From positions 62,001-126,000 of the forward strand of contig NZ_FNCA01000003.1 of NCBI RefSeq assembly GCF_900100715.1: a stretch of 64,000 nt of DNA, in the 5' to 3' direction. Each line of letters opens with the position of its first letter. Within the stretch, counting starts at the first letter, position 1. The position numbers and the translations under genes were made by a program. Shown piece by piece: positions 62,939-64,000 of the stretch. This DNA comes from Methanolobus vulcani (GTDB taxonomy: Archaea > Halobacteriota > Methanosarcinia > Methanosarcinales > Methanosarcinaceae). The notes below the pieces were generated by a model. That model worked only from the letters and a program-made list of their open reading frames with translations. It made no database searches and was not told the origin of the DNA.

Positions 62939-62949
62939 ACTATATATAG
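62939..62949 (+). promoter_or_regulatory. Strong TATA box before the histone gene
   Basis: ACTATATATAG follows a run of A (purine-rich BRE-like AAAAAA). It stands about 68 bases before the histone ATG, implying a leader of about 40 bases. Confidence 0.6.
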
Positions 62950-63016
62950 GTTATTTTGCTAGTTGTTAGAGAATACTAAACCAGATTCAAAATATAATTC
63001 ATATAAGAGGATATTT

Positions 63017-63229
63017 ATGACAATAATTCCATTTGCACCTATTGAGAGAGTTATAAGAAATGCCGGAGCACAGAGAGTAAGCGAATCCGCAGGAATGGCA
63101 CTCACCGCCATACTTGAAGAATACGGCCTTGAAATCTCCAGGGAAGCTATCAAACTCGCTGAGCACGCAGGACGAAAAACAGTAAAGGCTGAAGATATAA
63201 ACCTTGCAAAAGAGATGTTGGGAAAATAA
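63017..63229 (+). CDS. Archaeal histone
   Basis: The 70-aa histone-fold protein reads IPFAPIERVIRNAGAQRVSE with the family residues for dimerisation and DNA contact (RVIRNAG, RVSESA, TVKAEDI near the end). It wraps and compacts DNA as dimers or longer stacks. GAGG lies 8 bases before ATG 63017; an upstream in-frame ATG at 62963 lies at the promoter and is unlikely. A T-rich stretch after the stop probably ends the transcript. Confidence 0.95.
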   Translation: MTIIPFAPIERVIRNAGAQRVSESAGMALTAILEEYGLEISREAIKLAEHAGRKTVKAEDINLAKEMLGK

Positions 63230-63301
63230 TCCCAAAAATCCCTACTTTTTAGATTTATTTTCTTATTAATTCTATTTTTGCAAACATCAGCAGAGTGTGT
63301 T

Positions 63302-63808
63302 TTAGCTGATGAGGTCTACCAGACTTATTCCACCTAATGTGATACTGCTTACAATTATCCCTGCGATCAGCACTCCTGCAAATATTGCCGGAAAAGCATG
63401 ACGGAACTTTATCCCGAAAACAAATGCTGCTGCACATCCGGTCCAAGCACCTGTTACTGGCAGTGGTACTGCTACAAAGAGAGTAAGGGCAAGTGTACCA
63501 TATTTCTCAAAGCTTTCCGAATGGTTACGTTGTGTTCTTCCAAAAAGCCATGAAAAGAATTTGTCAAATATGGAATAACGGCGAAGATAAGTGGAAACTG
63601 GATCGAGGAACAAGAGTAAAGGAACAACAGGAAGCATGTTACCCAAAACTGCAAAAATGAATGCCGAAGACGGACTCATCCCATATATTCCAAGTGCAAT
63701 CGGAATTGCACCCCTCAATTCAAATATCGGCAAAGCACCAATTATAATGGTTGCAAGCCAGTGGGGAAAAGAGGAAAGTAATTCCAGTACCGTTGCTTCA
63801 AGACTCAA
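63302..63808 (-). CDS. Small multi-drug export family membrane protein (PF06695)
   Basis: The 168-aa protein has about five hydrophobic segments and the family signature PIFELRGAIPIALGIYG (about residues 27-43), then VPLPVTGAWTGC. Despite the family name, the transport substrate is not established. It begins at TTG 63808, overlapping the stop of the RFC small subunit gene (TTGA), with AGGAA upstream, so it is coupled to the replication gene. The pairing may be only a matter of transcription. Confidence 0.85.
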   Translation of the reverse strand: MSLEATVLELLSSFPHWLATIIIGALPIFELRGAIPIALGIYGMSPSSAFIFAVLGNMLPVVPLLLFLDPVSTYLRRYSIFDKFFSWLFGRTQRNHSESFEKYGTLALTLFVAVPLPVTGAWTGCAAAFVFGIKFRHAFPAIFAGVLIAGIIVSSITLGGISLVDLIS

Positions 63809-64000
63809 TTACATTCCTTTCCTGATAATGCAAAGTGTGCCAGCAGGCATTCAAGCTGTATTCTCTCATTGGCACCTTCAGTTAACCTGAAATCGATCTC
63901 ACCGATGACATCTATCAGTTCGACCATCTTCTTTTCAGGAATATCAACGTCAAACATAGCCCTGTATATCTGGCCCACAACGTCCTCTCCGGAAAGACCC
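63805..64000 (-). CDS. rfcS: Replication factor C small subunit, C-terminal part (cut by window edge)
   Basis: The last 64 residues are visible: GLSGEDVVGQIYRAMFDVDI, then EKKMVELIDVIGEIDFRL and TEGANERIQLECLLAHFALS, ending GKECN. This is the C-terminal helical collar of the archaeal clamp-loader small subunit, which loads PCNA on primed DNA. The rest lies beyond base 64000. The stop overlaps the TTG start of the small membrane protein gene. Confidence 0.9.
   Translation of the reverse strand, partial: GLSGEDVVGQIYRAMFDVDIPEKKMVELIDVIGEIDFRLTEGANERIQLECLLAHFALSGKECN

Noticed and set aside
1-64000. tRNA or rRNA genes
   Set aside because: I looked for T-loop-like GTTCGAATC and GTTCAAATC patterns with pairing arms and found only chance matches inside coding regions.

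Overview
The window comes from a methanogenic archaeon of the Methanosarcinaceae, most likely a methylotrophic genus such as Methanolobus or Methanococcoides. The family-level call rests on archaeal LeuRS, a 70-aa histone, RPA plus RPA-associated (COG3390) operons, RFC small subunit, Cgi121 of KEOPS, an MEDS-domain sensor kinase, a compact-motif iron-sulfur flavoprotein, and surface proteins with PGF-pre-PGF domains. The genus is inference. Starts are mainly ATG with GGAG- or GGTGA-type ribosome binding sites. Intergenic DNA is AT-rich with TATA boxes. I found no rRNA, tRNA or CRISPR array.

Layout. 1-1.6 kb: edge-truncated AbrB-type regulator, a long intergenic stretch with stem-loops and a possible 31-aa gene, and a secreted protein of unknown function. 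1.9-4.1 kb: arsenic detoxification (Acr3 and two different LMW-PTPase-type arsenate reductases). 4.3-6.5 kb: DUF2148 Fe-S protein, cupin and CobW-type GTPase. 6.6-11.4 kb: large MEDS/PAS/GAF histidine kinase and a membrane-anchored sorbosone dehydrogenase-like protein. 11.5-14.6 kb: winged-helix regulator with an AhpD-like protein, a 345-bp MITE-like element holding a GC-rich foldable segment, a GbsR-like regulator, a nucleoside deoxyribosyltransferase and AMMECR1. 14.6-22 kb: phosphoglycerate kinase, iron-sulfur flavoprotein, AMP-forming acetyl-CoA synthetase, and an ADP-forming acyl-CoA synthetase with a DRTGG/AAA_26 partner.

22-38 kb, a quarter of the window, encodes three same-strand paralogous surface proteins (2705, 833 and 1620 aa). 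They are built from 25, 6 and 12 cadherin/Ig-like repeats, each followed by a PGF-pre-PGF domain and a membrane anchor. The remainder is housekeeping: ClC channel with CBS domains; ms2t6A methylthiotransferase, GlpX-type fructose bisphosphatase and Cgi121; a 49-aa zinc-ribbon protein; LeuRS; a BvgS-like kinase; nitrilase and TrmO; regulators; phosphodiesterase; RPA operon 1; cation antiporter with RCK domains; class I aldolase; a third histidine kinase; RPA operon 2; flavodoxin; histone; a small membrane protein; and the 3' end of RFC small subunit.

Themes. Gluconeogenesis and acetate activation are represented by Pgk, FBPase, aldolase, Acs and the ADP-forming synthetase. tRNA A37 t6A chemistry is represented by Cgi121, the CDKAL1-type methylthiotransferase and TrmO, all within 10 kb. 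Single-stranded DNA handling is represented by two paralogous RPA/RPAP operons and RFC. Three orphan histidine kinases lack adjacent response regulators. The least ordinary items are the giant repeat-protein locus with a 780-bp three-domain tandem duplication, the MITE-like element with its foldable core, and unannotated small genes.
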